In this document: in pieces, positions 9,648-19,312 of the stretch
Layout: every line of letters begins with the position of its first letter
How positions within the stretch are numbered: the stretch's first letter is position 1
Assembly (NCBI GenBank): GCA_938027655.1
Contig: CALJAP010000081.1
Location: 1-32,572, forward strand
Direction: 5' to 3'
Origin: an uncultured bacterium
Lineage (GTDB): Bacteria; Armatimonadota; HRBIN16
Length of the DNA: 32,572 nt
The notes under the pieces: model-generated
Told to the model about the DNA's origin: nothing
The model's input: only the letters and a program-made list of their open reading frames with translations
The model's database searches: none
Program-made: the position numbers and the translations under genes

Positions 9648-9653
9648 GACCGC

Positions 9654-10160
9654 TCACATCGCGTCCGCTATCGACTCGAAGACCGGTTCTGCCACGTAAA
9701 TAGGCGAGCGGGTGCGTAAGGCTAAAGCGATGGCGTCGCTGGGGCGCGAGTCGATCTCGAGGCTCTCTCCATTGCGCACAATGGTGATTTTGGCGTAGAA
9801 GGTGCTCTGCCACAGGTCGTCCACGATAATGCGCTCCACCGTACCGCCCAGACGTTCAATAACATTCTTGAGCAGGTCATGCGTCATCGGGCGGTCGGGC
9901 ACGTCGCCTTCCAGCGCCATCGAGATGGACAGAGCTTCGTACTTGCCAATCCATATCGGCACGCGGCGCCCACGGTTATCCTGCAGCAAGACAAAGAATT
10001 GAGAGGGTATGCCCGTTTCCTGATGCTCGTACACGCCCACCACACGCACCTCTTTCTCATCCAGGCGGCGCGGCTCGACGCGGTCAAGCTCGTCGAACTC
10101 ATCCGGCGGACCCTCATCGTCTTGCCAGTCGTCGAACATGTCGCGGAAACGTTCGCTCAT
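9654..10160 (-). CDS. DUF151 'bifunctional nuclease' family protein
   Basis: 168 residues. After an acidic N-terminal tail (~1-28, many Asp/Glu) comes the DUF151 fold, with QFFVLLQDNRGRRVPIWIGK, EALSISMALEG, RPMTHDLL and SRPSDAIALALR. The family includes plant BBD proteins and Thermotoga structures described as bifunctional (RNase/DNase) nucleases; the true role in bacteria is unsettled. I choose the ATG at 10160 because AGGGGGG lies just upstream. An in-frame ATG at 10193 overlaps the rho stop codon and would add 11 residues but lacks a clear Shine-Dalgarno. It is downstream of rho on the same transcript. Confidence 0.85.
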   Translation of the reverse strand: MSERFRDMFDDWQDDEGPPDEFDELDRVEPRRLDEKEVRVVGVYEHQETGIPSQFFVLLQDNRGRRVPIWIGKYEALSISMALEGDVPDRPMTHDLLKNVIERLGGTVERIIVDDLWQSTFYAKITIVRNGESLEIDSRPSDAIALALRTRSPIYVAEPVFESIADAM

Positions 10161-10192
10161 GCTGGATCCCCCCTCAACACTCCGCGTGTTCA

Positions 10193-11464
<1,272 letters not shown>

Positions 11465-11500
11465 GCCGGTTTTCACCTTTCAACGTGTGGATATTCTTTA

Positions 11501-11521
11501 CGCACTGCCTCGTACAGTGCG
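11501..11521 (-). promoter_or_regulatory. Hairpin in the rho leader, start-proximal
   Basis: A perfect 7-bp inverted repeat, CGCACTG / CAGTGCG, with a 7-nt loop, ending ~37 nt upstream of the rho start codon. No T-run follows on either strand, so it is a leader structure rather than a terminator. Confidence 0.45.
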
Positions 11522-11604
11522 CTGCTACGAGGTCGGAATAGTCTGCGAGGTATAATGGCTATCACCTGCAATTCAGCAAGGGCTCCTGTGCTCTCCGTAC
11601 AGGG

Positions 11605-11628
11605 CAGATACCCACGCTTGGGAATCTG
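11605..11628 (-). promoter_or_regulatory. Hairpin in the rho leader, promoter-proximal
   Basis: CAGAT-A-CCCA, loop CGCT, TGGG-A-ATCTG: a 9-bp stem with one A-A mismatch. It lies within the predicted 5' leader, about 60 nt after the likely transcription start. On this strand a GGTTTTTCC stretch precedes the stem instead of following it, so it is not an intrinsic terminator. Confidence 0.45.
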
Positions 11629-11697
11629 GAAAAACCTCTGGTTGTTTCACGTTCACTGGCGATGGCGAGGGAAGACACAGGAACTATCCCACCACCT

Positions 11698-11726
11698 ATT
11701 ATAGCCTATTTTTCATGCGGAGTCTA
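11698..11726 (-). promoter_or_regulatory. rho: Promoter of rho
   Basis: On the minus strand: TAGACT (11726-11721), a 17-bp spacer and a consensus TATAAT (11703-11698). Transcription starting near 11691 gives a ~225-nt leader before rho. The promoter lies ~35 bp downstream of the hpt stop, so rho and the DUF151 gene can be expressed independently of guaA-hpt. Confidence 0.65.
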
Positions 11727-11761
11727 CCCCCTGCACCCATTTCCACGAGTTTTTTGCACGA

Positions 11762-12304
11762 TTACTTTGCGGATTCCTCCTCCAGTACGCCGATATAGGG
11801 CAGGTTGCGGTACAATCCGGCGTAGTCCATCCCATAGCCTACCACAAACACGTCGGGCACTTCAAATCCCCGGTAATCGATGGGCACGCCCACAACGCGT
11901 CGCGCCACCTTGTCCAGCAGGGCGCACACCTTCACGCTGGCGGTGCGGTGCATCTTCATGTTTTCCAGCAGGAACTCGAGGGTCAGCCCACTGTCCACGA
12001 TGTCTTCTACAATCAACACGTGCCGTCCGATAGGGCTTTCGTCCAGGTCCTTGAGGATGCGCACCACACCCGAGGACTTCGTGCCGTTGCCGTAACTGGA
12101 GATGGCGACGAAATCGTAGTCCACCTCCCCGTCGATAGCACGCAGCAGGTCAGACAAGAACACCGCTGCCCCCTTCAGCACACCGACCAGCAGGATGTTC
12201 TTGTCACCGTAGTCCTGTCGGATTTGCCTGCCCAGTTCCGCTACGCGCGCCGCTATCTGCTCTTCGGAAATCAACGGTTTGATAGTGGTTTGTACGGTCG
12301 TCAT
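11762..12304 (-). CDS. hpt: Hypoxanthine(-guanine) phosphoribosyltransferase
   Basis: A 180-residue type I phosphoribosyltransferase that salvages hypoxanthine (and guanine) to IMP/GMP using PRPP. The PRPP-binding motif VLIVEDIVDSGLTL (96-109), the LKGA loop (43-46), the flexible-loop SSYGNGTKSSG (69-79) and the C-terminal FVVGYGMDYAG purine-binding region are all present. ATG at 12304 after a GC-rich leader with GGGGGGA. It lies 75 bp downstream of guaA, so two purine genes stand together: one makes GMP de novo and one salvages it. Confidence 0.95.
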   Translation of the reverse strand: MTTVQTTIKPLISEEQIAARVAELGRQIRQDYGDKNILLVGVLKGAAVFLSDLLRAIDGEVDYDFVAISSYGNGTKSSGVVRILKDLDESPIGRHVLIVEDIVDSGLTLEFLLENMKMHRTASVKVCALLDKVARRVVGVPIDYRGFEVPDVFVVGYGMDYAGLYRNLPYIGVLEEESAK

Positions 12305-12348
12305 TGCTGTCCCCCCGCGAAACGTTGATGCAAGGTGAAGTGAATCCT

Positions 12349-12357
12349 ATTATGGCA
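12349..12357 (-). promoter_or_regulatory. Possible extended -10 promoter for hpt
   Basis: TGC-CATAAT on the minus strand, ~45 nt upstream of the hpt ATG. There is no convincing -35. hpt could equally be transcribed from the guaA promoter. Confidence 0.3.
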
Positions 12358-12379
12358 CATTTTTCGCACAGATTCCTAC

Positions 12380-13933
12380 TCATTCCCACTCGATGGTAGC
12401 GGGCGGCTTGCTGGTGATGTCGTACAGCACGCGGTTGACACCCGGCACCTCACCCACGATACGGTTGCTGATTCGCTCCAGCACCTCGTAGGGCAGCCTT
12501 GCCCAGTCGGCGGTCATAGCATCCTCGCTCACAACCGCCCGCACCACGATAGGATGAGCATAAGTGCGCTGGTCGCCCATAACGCCCACACTGCGCACCG
12601 CTGGCAACACCGCGAACGACTGCCATATCTCGCGCATCAACCCCGCCCGCCAGATTTCCTCCAGCACGATTTTATCCGCCGCGCGCACCATCTCCAGTCG
12701 CTCGGGCGTGACCTCTCCGGCGATGCGCACCGCCAGCCCCGGTCCGGGGAAAGGTTGGCGCCACACCACCTCTTCGGGCAAGCCCAGCTCCGCCGCGACC
12801 GCACGCACCTCGTCTTTAAACAGGTAGCGCAACGGCTCAATCACCTTCAGGCGCATATCCGGCGGCAAACCACCCACGTTGTGGTGTGTTTTGATGGTGG
12901 CGGAGTGTTTGGTGGCGCCGCTTTCGATGACGTCCGGATACAGCGTGCCCTGCGCGAGGTACTCGCACCCGCGCAGTTCGTCGGCATGCTCCTCGAACAC
13001 CCGGATGAAGGTCTCCCCGATAATCTTGCGCTTCTGTTCGGGGTCTTCCACGCCTTTCAACCGCTCCAGGAACCGCTCGCGGGCGTCTACGTACACGAGA
13101 TGCACGGGGAAGAGGCGGGAGAAGGTTTCACGTACCTGTTCAGCCTCGCCTGCCCGCAACAGTCCGTGGTCCACGAACACACAGGTGAGCCTTTCGCCTC
13201 CGATAGCACGATGCACCAGCGCGGCGACGGTCATCGAGTCCACCCCTCCGCTCACCGCCACCAGCACATGCCCATCGCCGACCTGTCGGCGTATCTCCTC
13301 CGCCGCTTGCTCCACGAAGTTGCCCGGCGTCCAGTCGCCTTTGCACCCGCACACCCGCTTGAGGAAATGGTCTATCAGCTGCCTGCCGAACGGAGTGTGG
13401 TGCACTTCGGGGTGGAACTGCACGCCGTAGAAGCGCCGCACGGGGTCCGCCATCGCCGCAACGGGGGTGGATTCTGTCACCGCGGTTACCCGGAAGCCGG
13501 GGGGAGGTTGTAGCACTTTGTCGCCATGGCTCATCCAGCAGGTCAGGTGTGTACCCAAACCGGCGAAAAGGGAGTCTTCGGGTTCCGTCACGGTCAGTTC
13601 CGTGCGTCCGTACTCTCGCCGTTCAGAAGGCTCTACCACGCCGCCCAGCTGGTAGCTCATCAGCTGGTGCCCGTAGCAGATACCCAGAACGGGAATGCCC
13701 ATCTGGTAGATGCCCATGTCTGCGCGCGGAGCGTTCGGCTCGTACACGCTGGCAGGGCCGCCTGACAGCACAATGCCTTTCGGCTGTCGGCGAGTGATTT
13801 CCTCAGCGGGCATGTCGGCAGGGATAATTTCACAGAACACGTGGCACTCGCGAATGCGGCGTGCGATGAGCTGTGTATATTGCGCCCCAAAATCGATAAC
13901 GAGAACGGTTTCGGTATCCGGTGGTTGTGACAT
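12380..13933 (-). CDS. guaA: GMP synthase (glutamine-hydrolysing)
   Basis: 517 residues. It converts XMP to GMP with glutamine and ATP. The N-terminal class I glutamine amidotransferase has nucleophile Cys 86 in GICYGHQ and the His 174/Glu 176 pair in GVQFHPEV. The ATP-pyrophosphatase domain has the P-loop SGGVDS (228-233). The C-terminal dimerisation domain ends in the canonical [10 protein letters not shown] choose the ATG at 13933; an in-frame TTG 12 nt upstream is possible, and neither has a strong Shine-Dalgarno. A good promoter lies 32-60 bp upstream. Confidence 0.97.
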   Translation of the reverse strand: MSQPPDTETVLVIDFGAQYTQLIARRIRECHVFCEIIPADMPAEEITRRQPKGIVLSGGPASVYEPNAPRADMGIYQMGIPVLGICYGHQLMSYQLGGVVEPSERREYGRTELTVTEPEDSLFAGLGTHLTCWMSHGDKVLQPPPGFRVTAVTESTPVAAMADPVRRFYGVQFHPEVHHTPFGRQLIDHFLKRVCGCKGDWTPGNFVEQAAEEIRRQVGDGHVLVAVSGGVDSMTVAALVHRAIGGERLTCVFVDHGLLRAGEAEQVRETFSRLFPVHLVYVDARERFLERLKGVEDPEQKRKIIGETFIRVFEEHADELRGCEYLAQGTLYPDVIESGATKHSATIKTHHNVGGLPPDMRLKVIEPLRYLFKDEVRAVAAELGLPEEVVWRQPFPGPGLAVRIAGEVTPERLEMVRAADKIVLEEIWRAGLMREIWQSFAVLPAVRSVGVMGDQRTYAHPIVVRAVVSEDAMTADWARLPYEVLERISNRIVGEVPGVNRVLYDITSKPPATIEWE

Positions 13934-13964
13934 CGTAAACCCCAACGATGGTAATCCAGATAAG

Positions 13965-13993
13965 AATATAGCCTAAAAGCAGGAGGAAGTCAA
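13965..13993 (-). promoter_or_regulatory. guaA: Promoter of guaA
   Basis: On the minus strand: TTGACT (13993-13988), a 17-bp spacer and TATATT (13970-13965), leaving a leader of ~25 nt. No purine riboswitch fold could be recognised in this short leader. Confidence 0.7.
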
Positions 13994-14119
13994 TTTGCGC
14001 CGTTGACGCAAGGATTCCGCGAACATCGCTTGTTCTTCAGGGGTCAAGTTCTGTAGCATACCTGCGAGACGCAGAGATAGAAAATCAAAGGATTCCCCTC
14101 GTAAATATGCTAAAATACC
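13973..14119 (-). other. Open frame of 48 codons upstream of guaA, possible small or decayed gene
   Basis: Minus-strand frame, stop TAG at 13975-13973 and open back to an in-frame TAA at 14122-14120. The predicted peptide contains SLRLAGMLQNLTPEEQAMFA followed by ESLRQRRK, which reads like real, helix-forming protein. The first ATG (14059) gives only 28 residues and has no good Shine-Dalgarno. The 3' part overlaps the guaA promoter. It could be a relic or a very short gene; I cannot assign a function. Confidence 0.25.
14108..14116 (+). promoter_or_regulatory. Extended -10 promoter for the Trm112-aroQ-pepP run
   Basis: TGC-TAAAAT, ~36 nt upstream of the Trm112-like ATG, with no clear -35. It is the only promoter-like element in the divergent gap (13934-14151) on the plus strand. 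Confidence 0.45.
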
Positions 14120-14151
14120 TTAGATGACCTTGAGGCAGGAGGCTGGTAACG

Positions 14152-14334
14152 ATGCCCTTGAGCGAGGAACTGTTGCGTATTCTGGCGTGCCCCGCGTGCG
14201 ACGACCGTCCACCGCTGCGCCAGGAAAGTGAGGAGAGCTTAGTATGTGACAAATGCCATCGTCACTATCCTATCCGCGACGGAATCATCGAACTGCTGGT
14301 AGAGGAAGAAACGGAACAGCAGACCCAGAGGTGA
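14152..14334 (+). CDS. Trm112-like zinc-ribbon protein
   Basis: 60 residues with two zinc knuckles, CPAC (13-16) and CDKC (32-35), and the family endings YPIRDGI and IELL. Eukaryotic and archaeal Trm112 activates several methyltransferases; the bacterial homologues (UPF0434/YcaR type) are small and mostly uncharacterised. AGGAGG lies 9 nt upstream of the ATG. Ten bases separate it from aroQ, so it is the first gene of the aroQ-pepP run. Confidence 0.85.
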   Translation: MPLSEELLRILACPACDDRPPLRQESEESLVCDKCHRHYPIRDGIIELLVEEETEQQTQR

Positions 14335-14344
14335 GGAGAACAAA

Positions 14345-14791
14345 ATGCCACGAGTTGCTGTGATTCACGGTCCCAACCTGAACATGCTGGGGATACGGGA
14401 AACAGAGGTATACGGCCACCTGAACTTAGAGCAAATTAACCAGCGCATTATGGAGCGGGCGAAGTCGCTGGGATTGGAGGTGCGTATCACCCAGTCCAAC
14501 CATGAAGGGGAGATTATCGAAGCCATCCATGAGGCGCTGCAGTGGGCGGACGCGCTGATTATTAACCCCGGCGCCTACACGCACTACAGTATCGCCATTC
14601 GGGACGCCATTACCGCAGTACGCCTGCCGACGGTGGAAGTGCATCTGTCCAACATCTATGGACGGGAAGAGTTTCGCCGGCATTCGGTAACCGCACCGGT
14701 AGCGCACGGGATTATTGCCGGCTTTGGCGTGATGAGCTACCTGCTGGCTCTGGATGCTGTGAAGTTTATTCTGGAGGAAAGCCGTCGATGA
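14345..14791 (+). CDS. aroQ: Type II 3-dehydroquinate dehydratase
   Basis: 148 residues, the standard length for type II dehydroquinase, which catalyses the third step of the shikimate pathway as a dodecamer. Visible signatures are GPNLN (9-13), the lid with Arg 18 and catalytic Tyr 23, QSNHEGE (50-56), NPGAYTHYS (74-82), EVHLSNIYGREEFR (98-111) with catalytic His 100, and RHSV. It overlaps pepP by 4 bp (ATGA), so translation is probably coupled. Confidence 0.96.
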   Translation: MPRVAVIHGPNLNMLGIRETEVYGHLNLEQINQRIMERAKSLGLEVRITQSNHEGEIIEAIHEALQWADALIINPGAYTHYSIAIRDAITAVRLPTVEVHLSNIYGREEFRRHSVTAPVAHGIIAGFGVMSYLLALDAVKFILEESRR

Positions 14792-15882
14792 GCTGGAGGT
14801 TTGCTCACCGGATAGAACGCCTGCGTGCTCGAATGGAAGAGCCTTTTCTCGAAGCCTTTTTGATTACCTCTCGTCCGAATGTGCGTTACCTGAGCGGTTT
14901 CACCGGTAGCGCAGGGGCCCTGCTCATCGGCAGAGATTTCACCGTGCTGCTTACCGACAGGCGATACACCCTGCGTGCCCAGAAGGAAGCGACCGGTTTC
15001 GAGGTGATAGTACCCGACAACCCGGATGATGACATTCTGAAAACCCTGCTGGAGACACGAGGTCTGCGAAAGGTTGGCTTCGAGGCGAACCACGTCACCG
15101 TCAAAACGCTGGAAGGCTGGCGGGAGAAGTACGGCGAATTGGGTGTGGAGTGGATAGCTACCAGCGGTATGGTGGAAGATCTGCGCCTAGTAAAGGACGC
15201 CGAGGAGATTGCCTCCATCCGCGAAGCGTGCGGTATCGCCGACGCCGCCTTCAACCACATCCGGCTCTTCATGCAGCCCGAAACGGTGGAGATGGACGTG
15301 GCGATGGAGCTGGAGTTTTTTATGCGCAGACAGGGAGCACGTCGCCCCGCGTTCGAGAGCATCGTCGCGTCGGGTGAGAACTCCGCAATGCCCCATGCAG
15401 AGACCTCTGAACGTCGCTTCCGCCCGGGAGACTTCGTGACACTGGATTTCGGCGCGGAGGTGAACGGCTACTGCTCCGACATTACCCGCACGGTGGTTAT
15501 CGGCAAGGCGACGCAAGAACAACGACGCATCTACCAGACAGTGCTGGAGGCGCAACGGCGTGCTATCGAAGCCATTCAGCCCGGCGTCAAAGGCTGCGAT
15601 GTGGATGCCGTCGCCCGACAGGTCATCACCGACGCCGGGTATGGAGATTACTTCACCCACTCGCTGGGGCATAGCATCGGCTTGAGCGTGCATGACGGCA
15701 TGGGTTTCGCGCAGAAGTCGGAGATAGTGCTGGAGCCGGGCATGGTGTTCACGGTGGAGCCGGGTATCTACATCGAGGGCTTTGGTGGTGTGCGCATCGA
15801 GGACGACGTGCTGGTGACAGAGGAGGGGGCGGAAGTGCTGACACACGCCCCGAAAGAGCTGATGGAGTTCCCGAGTGGATAG
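14788..15882 (+). CDS. pepP: M24 aminopeptidase P family (Xaa-Pro peptidase)
   Basis: A 364-residue pita-bread-fold peptidase. The creatinase-like N-terminal domain (1-~130) starts RIERLRARM and contains YLSGFTGSAG. The catalytic domain has all five metal ligands in place: D220, D231, H295 (HSLGHSIGL), E324 (VEPGIYI) and E338 (VRIEDDV). It releases N-terminal residues preceding proline, or cleaves Xaa-Pro dipeptides; the two activities (PepP or PepQ) cannot be told apart by sequence reading. The aroQ-pepP pair is the common neighbour of efp-accB-accC in many bacteria; here those genes lie ~10 kb away on the other strand. Confidence 0.9.
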   Translation: MSWRFAHRIERLRARMEEPFLEAFLITSRPNVRYLSGFTGSAGALLIGRDFTVLLTDRRYTLRAQKEATGFEVIVPDNPDDDILKTLLETRGLRKVGFEANHVTVKTLEGWREKYGELGVEWIATSGMVEDLRLVKDAEEIASIREACGIADAAFNHIRLFMQPETVEMDVAMELEFFMRRQGARRPAFESIVASGENSAMPHAETSERRFRPGDFVTLDFGAEVNGYCSDITRTVVIGKATQEQRRIYQTVLEAQRRAIEAIQPGVKGCDVDAVARQVITDAGYGDYFTHSLGHSIGLSVHDGMGFAQKSEIVLEPGMVFTVEPGIYIEGFGGVRIEDDVLVTEEGAEVLTHAPKELMEFPSG

Positions 15883-15894
15883 AGGAGGAGAATG

Positions 15895-17430
15895 ATGCAT
15901 TTTGCGAAACGCTTACTGGCAATTGCTCTCTTGCTGGCGCTTGGCGCATCGACCCTTATCGCTTCCGACGCGCCGCCGCGCTACTGGAAGCTGACCATCT
16001 TGCACACGAACGACACGCATGGCAACCTGTTGCCGTTCCACTATCCCGACCCGCCCGACCCCAACACGCAAGAGGCGCAGCTGGCAATGCGTCGCAATAT
16101 CGGGGGTATCGCCCGACGTGCCACGCTGGTGCGCCAGCTACGCCATGCCTTTGGCACGACGTGGGTGGTGGATGTGGGCGATTTCTGCAGCGGTACCGCC
16201 TTCTCGGTGGAGTTTCGCGGCGAGGCGGATGTAGCGGCGATGAACGCGCTGGGCTATACGGTCGCCACGCACGGCAACCACGAGTTCAACAACACTCGTG
16301 CTCAGTGGCAGAAGCTGATTCGGATGGCAAAGTACCCTGTTGTGTGTGCGAACGTGGTGGACGCCAATACCAAACAACCTCTGCTAAAGCCGTACGAAAT
16401 ACTGCAGGTGGAAGGAGCGCGCGTGGCGGTCCTCGGTCTAGTTACCGAAAGCACACGTGGCTATCCTGCCACCCGCGAGGGGATAGAGATACAGGATGCG
16501 CTCGATACCGCCCGACGACTGGTGCCCCAATTGCGCGGGCAAGCGGACCTCGTGGTACTGCTTTCCCATCTGGGCTATGAGGTGGACCAGCGGCTGGCAC
16601 GTGAGGTACCCGGCATCGATGTCATTGTGGGCGGGCACTCGCACACCCGGCTGGCTAAACCCGACTTTGTGCCCAATGGGCATCTCACCAGTGCGTTTCA
16701 GAAGAACGGTACGGTGATTGCACAGGCGTTTCAGTGGGGCGGAGAGCTGGGCAAGCTGGAGATAATCCTGCGACGCGACCCCAACACGGGCAAGTGGACG
16801 TTCATGAGCTACCGCGGCGAGCTGATTCTTGTCTCCCCAGATATTCCCGATGACCCTGCGGTGAAGGCGGTGGTGAATCGCTACTGGAAACCGCTGAAGG
16901 GCTATTACGGCGTTGTCGTTGGTGAGGCGGAAGACGACTTCACCCGCCGCGGCAACGATGATGCGGAGTACAATCTGGTGGCGGACGCCCTCCGTGAGGT
17001 GCTGGGCACGGAAGCGGACCTGGAGAACATGGGGGGCGTGCGTGCGCCCATCCTGCGCGGACCGATTACCCGCTACGACCTCGCCAAGGCACTACCGTTC
17101 GGTAATACGATGGTGAAATTCCGCGCGACAGGGGCACAACTGCGTGAACTGCTCAAGAGAACTCGCCCGGCGGTTTCCGGCATCCGTTATCGCTATCGCC
17201 GAGGGGAGCTGACGGAAGTGACCATAAACGGTCAACCGTTACAGGACGACCGGCAGTATCTGCTGTCCACCAATAGCTACTTTGCCCAGCGTTACCTGCA
17301 ACCGATGGGTATCGCCTACGAAGATACAGGCAGGAAAAGGCTGGACATCGTGTCGGAATACATCTTGAAGCATAAGCGTATCCGCCCTGCGTACGACGGA
17401 CGGCGTATCGTAGATGAGTCGGTATATTAG
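15895..17430 (+). CDS. Secreted 5'-nucleotidase / UshA-family phosphoesterase
   Basis: About 511 residues with an N-terminal signal peptide (KRLLAIALLLALGASTLIAS). The calcineurin-like metallophosphatase domain shows LHTNDTHG (~37-44), DVGDFCSG (~94-101), GNHEF (~128), LLSHLGYE (~223) and GGHSHT (~247). The C-terminal substrate domain has a GGVRA / LPFGNTMV nucleoside-binding region, where the usual NGGG appears as ENMGG. It would hydrolyse nucleotides or sugar nucleotides outside the cytoplasmic membrane. Two adjacent ATGs (15892 and 15895) compete; AGGAGG (15883-15888) is 6 nt from the second and only 3 from the first, so I prefer 15895. Confidence 0.9.
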   Translation: MHFAKRLLAIALLLALGASTLIASDAPPRYWKLTILHTNDTHGNLLPFHYPDPPDPNTQEAQLAMRRNIGGIARRATLVRQLRHAFGTTWVVDVGDFCSGTAFSVEFRGEADVAAMNALGYTVATHGNHEFNNTRAQWQKLIRMAKYPVVCANVVDANTKQPLLKPYEILQVEGARVAVLGLVTESTRGYPATREGIEIQDALDTARRLVPQLRGQADLVVLLSHLGYEVDQRLAREVPGIDVIVGGHSHTRLAKPDFVPNGHLTSAFQKNGTVIAQAFQWGGELGKLEIILRRDPNTGKWTFMSYRGELILVSPDIPDDPAVKAVVNRYWKPLKGYYGVVVGEAEDDFTRRGNDDAEYNLVADALREVLGTEADLENMGGVRAPILRGPITRYDLAKALPFGNTMVKFRATGAQLRELLKRTRPAVSGIRYRYRRGELTEVTINGQPLQDDRQYLLSTNSYFAQRYLQPMGIAYEDTGRKRLDIVSEYILKHKRIRPAYDGRRIVDESVY

Positions 17431-17440
17431 GGGGTGGCGC

Positions 17441-18697
17441 ATGAGCGATATTCTGGAACGGACATACGAGAAGTACCTGCAGTATGTCAATCCGGGGCTG
17501 GCACAGCTGATGAAATTTGCCGACTTCGGCGTGGAGATGCGCGCGGAGGGGATGTTCGTCTATGACCATCAAGGGCGTGCCTATCTGGACTTTTTGGGAG
17601 GGTACGGCACGTTTGCGCTAGGGCATCGCCACCCGAAAGTGGTGGAGGCGGTGAAAACGCAGTTAGATCGGATGCCGCTCTCCAGCAAGGTGTTCTTCAG
17701 TGCGCTGGTCGCGGATTTCTGTGAGGCGCTGGCGAAAGTGCTGCCCGGTAACCTTCAGTATACCTTCCTGTGTAACAGTGGCACCGAAGCGGTGGAAGGT
17801 GCGCTCAAAATCGCCCGCAAGTTCACCGGCAAGCACAAGTTCATCGCTACCGTCGGGGGGTATCATGGCAAGAGTATGGGCTCGCTCAGCGCGACGGGGC
17901 GCGAACAGTACCGCCAGCCGTTCTACCCGCTGGTGCCCGGCTTTGTGCACGTGCCCTTTGGCGACGTGGACGCGGTAGCGCGAGAGATGGACGAGGACAC
18001 GGCGGGTATCATTCTGGAGCCTATTCAGGGCGAGGGGGGCATCTTCTTGCCCGGAGAGGATTACCTGCCCAAACTGCGTGCGCTGTGCACCGAACGCAAG
18101 GCTTTGCTGATTATCGACGAGGTGCAGACCGGCTTGGGACGCACGGGCAAGATGTTTGCGGTAGAACACTGGGGCGTGCAACCCGATATTATCACGCTGG
18201 CGAAAGCGCTGGGTGGTGGAGTGGTACCCTCAGGAGCGTTTTCCTCCACGCCGGAAATCTGGGAGAAGGCGTTTGGTGACAACCCGCTTATCCACACCAG
18301 CACCTTCGGCGGCAACCCGTTGGCGTGCGCCGCAGGCATCGCGACGCTGCAGGTCCTGCAGGAGGAAAATCTGCCGGCGCGTGCGGCCGAGCGCGGTGAG
18401 CAGCTCGTCGCAGGGTTGAGCGCGGTACAACAGCAGTACCCCGATGTGGTCACCCAAGTGCGCGGCAAGGGGTTAATGGTGGGCGTGGAGTTCGCCATCG
18501 AGGATGTGGCGAAGCTGGTTATCGGCGGCATGACCCGTCGCGGCGTGATTGCGGCGTATACGCTGAACAATCCGCGTGTGATTCGCTTCGAGCCACCGCT
18601 GATTGTCTCGGCAGAGCAGATAGACACTGCCGTGTCGGTGTTCGCCGAGTCGGTGGAGGAGTCGGTGAAGGGGCTAAGGGCGCTGGGGTTGCTGTGA
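17441..18697 (+). CDS. Class III aminotransferase, putrescine/acetylornithine type
   Basis: A 418-residue PLP enzyme. Motifs are NSGTEA (112-117), YHGKS (141-145), EPIQGEGG (193-200), IIDEVQTGLGRTG (224-236) and the Schiff-base Lys 255 in LAKALGGG. The N-terminal YLQYVNPGL segment resembles YgjG/PatA putrescine aminotransferases more than ArgD, but other omega-amino or acetylornithine substrates are possible. The ATG at 17441 has GGGGGTG upstream; an earlier in-frame ATG at 17414 lies inside the nucleotidase gene and lacks one. The 3' end overlaps the convergent translin gene by 24 bp, with no terminator between them. Confidence 0.88.
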   Translation: MSDILERTYEKYLQYVNPGLAQLMKFADFGVEMRAEGMFVYDHQGRAYLDFLGGYGTFALGHRHPKVVEAVKTQLDRMPLSSKVFFSALVADFCEALAKVLPGNLQYTFLCNSGTEAVEGALKIARKFTGKHKFIATVGGYHGKSMGSLSATGREQYRQPFYPLVPGFVHVPFGDVDAVAREMDEDTAGIILEPIQGEGGIFLPGEDYLPKLRALCTERKALLIIDEVQTGLGRTGKMFAVEHWGVQPDIITLAKALGGGVVPSGAFSSTPEIWEKAFGDNPLIHTSTFGGNPLACAAGIATLQVLQEENLPARAAERGEQLVAGLSAVQQQYPDVVTQVRGKGLMVGVEFAIEDVAKLVIGGMTRRGVIAAYTLNNPRVIRFEPPLIVSAEQIDTAVSVFAESVEESVKGLRALGLL

Positions 18698-19312
18698 ACC
18701 CTCTTGTAATGCCTTCTCCAGCTCTCTCTGTATCGCCGTAATCGTCACATCGCCCCGGGTGCGTTCCAGCACCGCGCGCAGGGCGTCTACGCTGCGACGC
18801 AAACCGCCCGTGATGGCATCGGGATAGTCGAAGGTGACCAGCATGTAGTAGATGTCGTCCATGTCCGCCAGCAATCCCTCTGCCTTCGTGGTGTCACCGT
18901 GGCGCAGGAGGTCTAAGATGTGCCGTCGGCATTCGCTGGCGGCTTCGCATAGCGCGTTGAGGTAGGCAGGAACTTCCATCCGCAGTTCGGCAAACGCGGG
19001 CAGCGGTTGCCCCTGCACCAGCGCGTGCAATAAGCAGGCTTCGGCGTATTCCTTCAGCGCGTCCTGCACGTAGCCTGCATAATAGATGTCGGGGTGTGTG
19101 TCACGCAGGGCATTCAGGTCTGCGGCACGCTGGGCGGCTTCCTGTAAACCCTGCTGGGCGTTTTCAAACTCGTGGCGGTGGATACTGCGCACGGTGGTGG
19201 CAGAGAGGCGTATCAGCTCGCGCGACTGGCGCAGAGCCTCTTCCCGCACCGCGTCTTTGGTGTCCAGAACCGTGCGTATGGCTTCGGACAGGGATTGCAG
19301 CTGGTGGTTCAC
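18674..19312 (-). CDS. Translin-family protein (bacterial, C3PO-like fold)
   Basis: A 212-residue all-helical protein matching the translin/Trax family. Features include the early ALRQSRELIRLSA helix, YAGYVQDALKEYAEA (78-92) with acidic residues D84, E88 and E91 spaced like the Trax catalytic glutamates, the ADMDDIYYMLVTFDYPDA region (149-166) and the family hallmark GGLRRSVD...ERTRGDVT. Eukaryotic translin and Trax form the C3PO octamer that binds RNA/DNA and degrades RNA; archaeal homologues also act as RNases. Translins are uncommon in bacteria. The GTG start has AGGAGG upstream and overlaps the HEPN gene stop by 4 bp (GTGA), so translation is coupled to the MNT/HEPN pair. Nuclease activity is inference. 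Confidence 0.85.
   Translation of the reverse strand: MNHQLQSLSEAIRTVLDTKDAVREEALRQSRELIRLSATTVRSIHRHEFENAQQGLQEAAQRAADLNALRDTHPDIYYAGYVQDALKEYAEACLLHALVQGQPLPAFAELRMEVPAYLNALCEAASECRRHILDLLRHGDTTKAEGLLADMDDIYYMLVTFDYPDAITGGLRRSVDALRAVLERTRGDVTITAIQRELEKALQEGSQQPQRP

Noticed and set aside
11551-11556. Consensus TATAAT on the plus strand in the rho leader
   Set aside because: No -35 at a usual distance and no plus-strand gene downstream for more than 2 kb.
11605-11628. Hairpin as an intrinsic terminator
   Set aside because: The T-rich stretch lies on the wrong side of the stem for minus-strand transcription, and no T-run follows on the plus strand.
12554-13513. 319-codon plus-strand open frame opposite guaA
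   Set aside because: Antisense to all GMP synthase motifs, His/Arg-rich and without a start signal.
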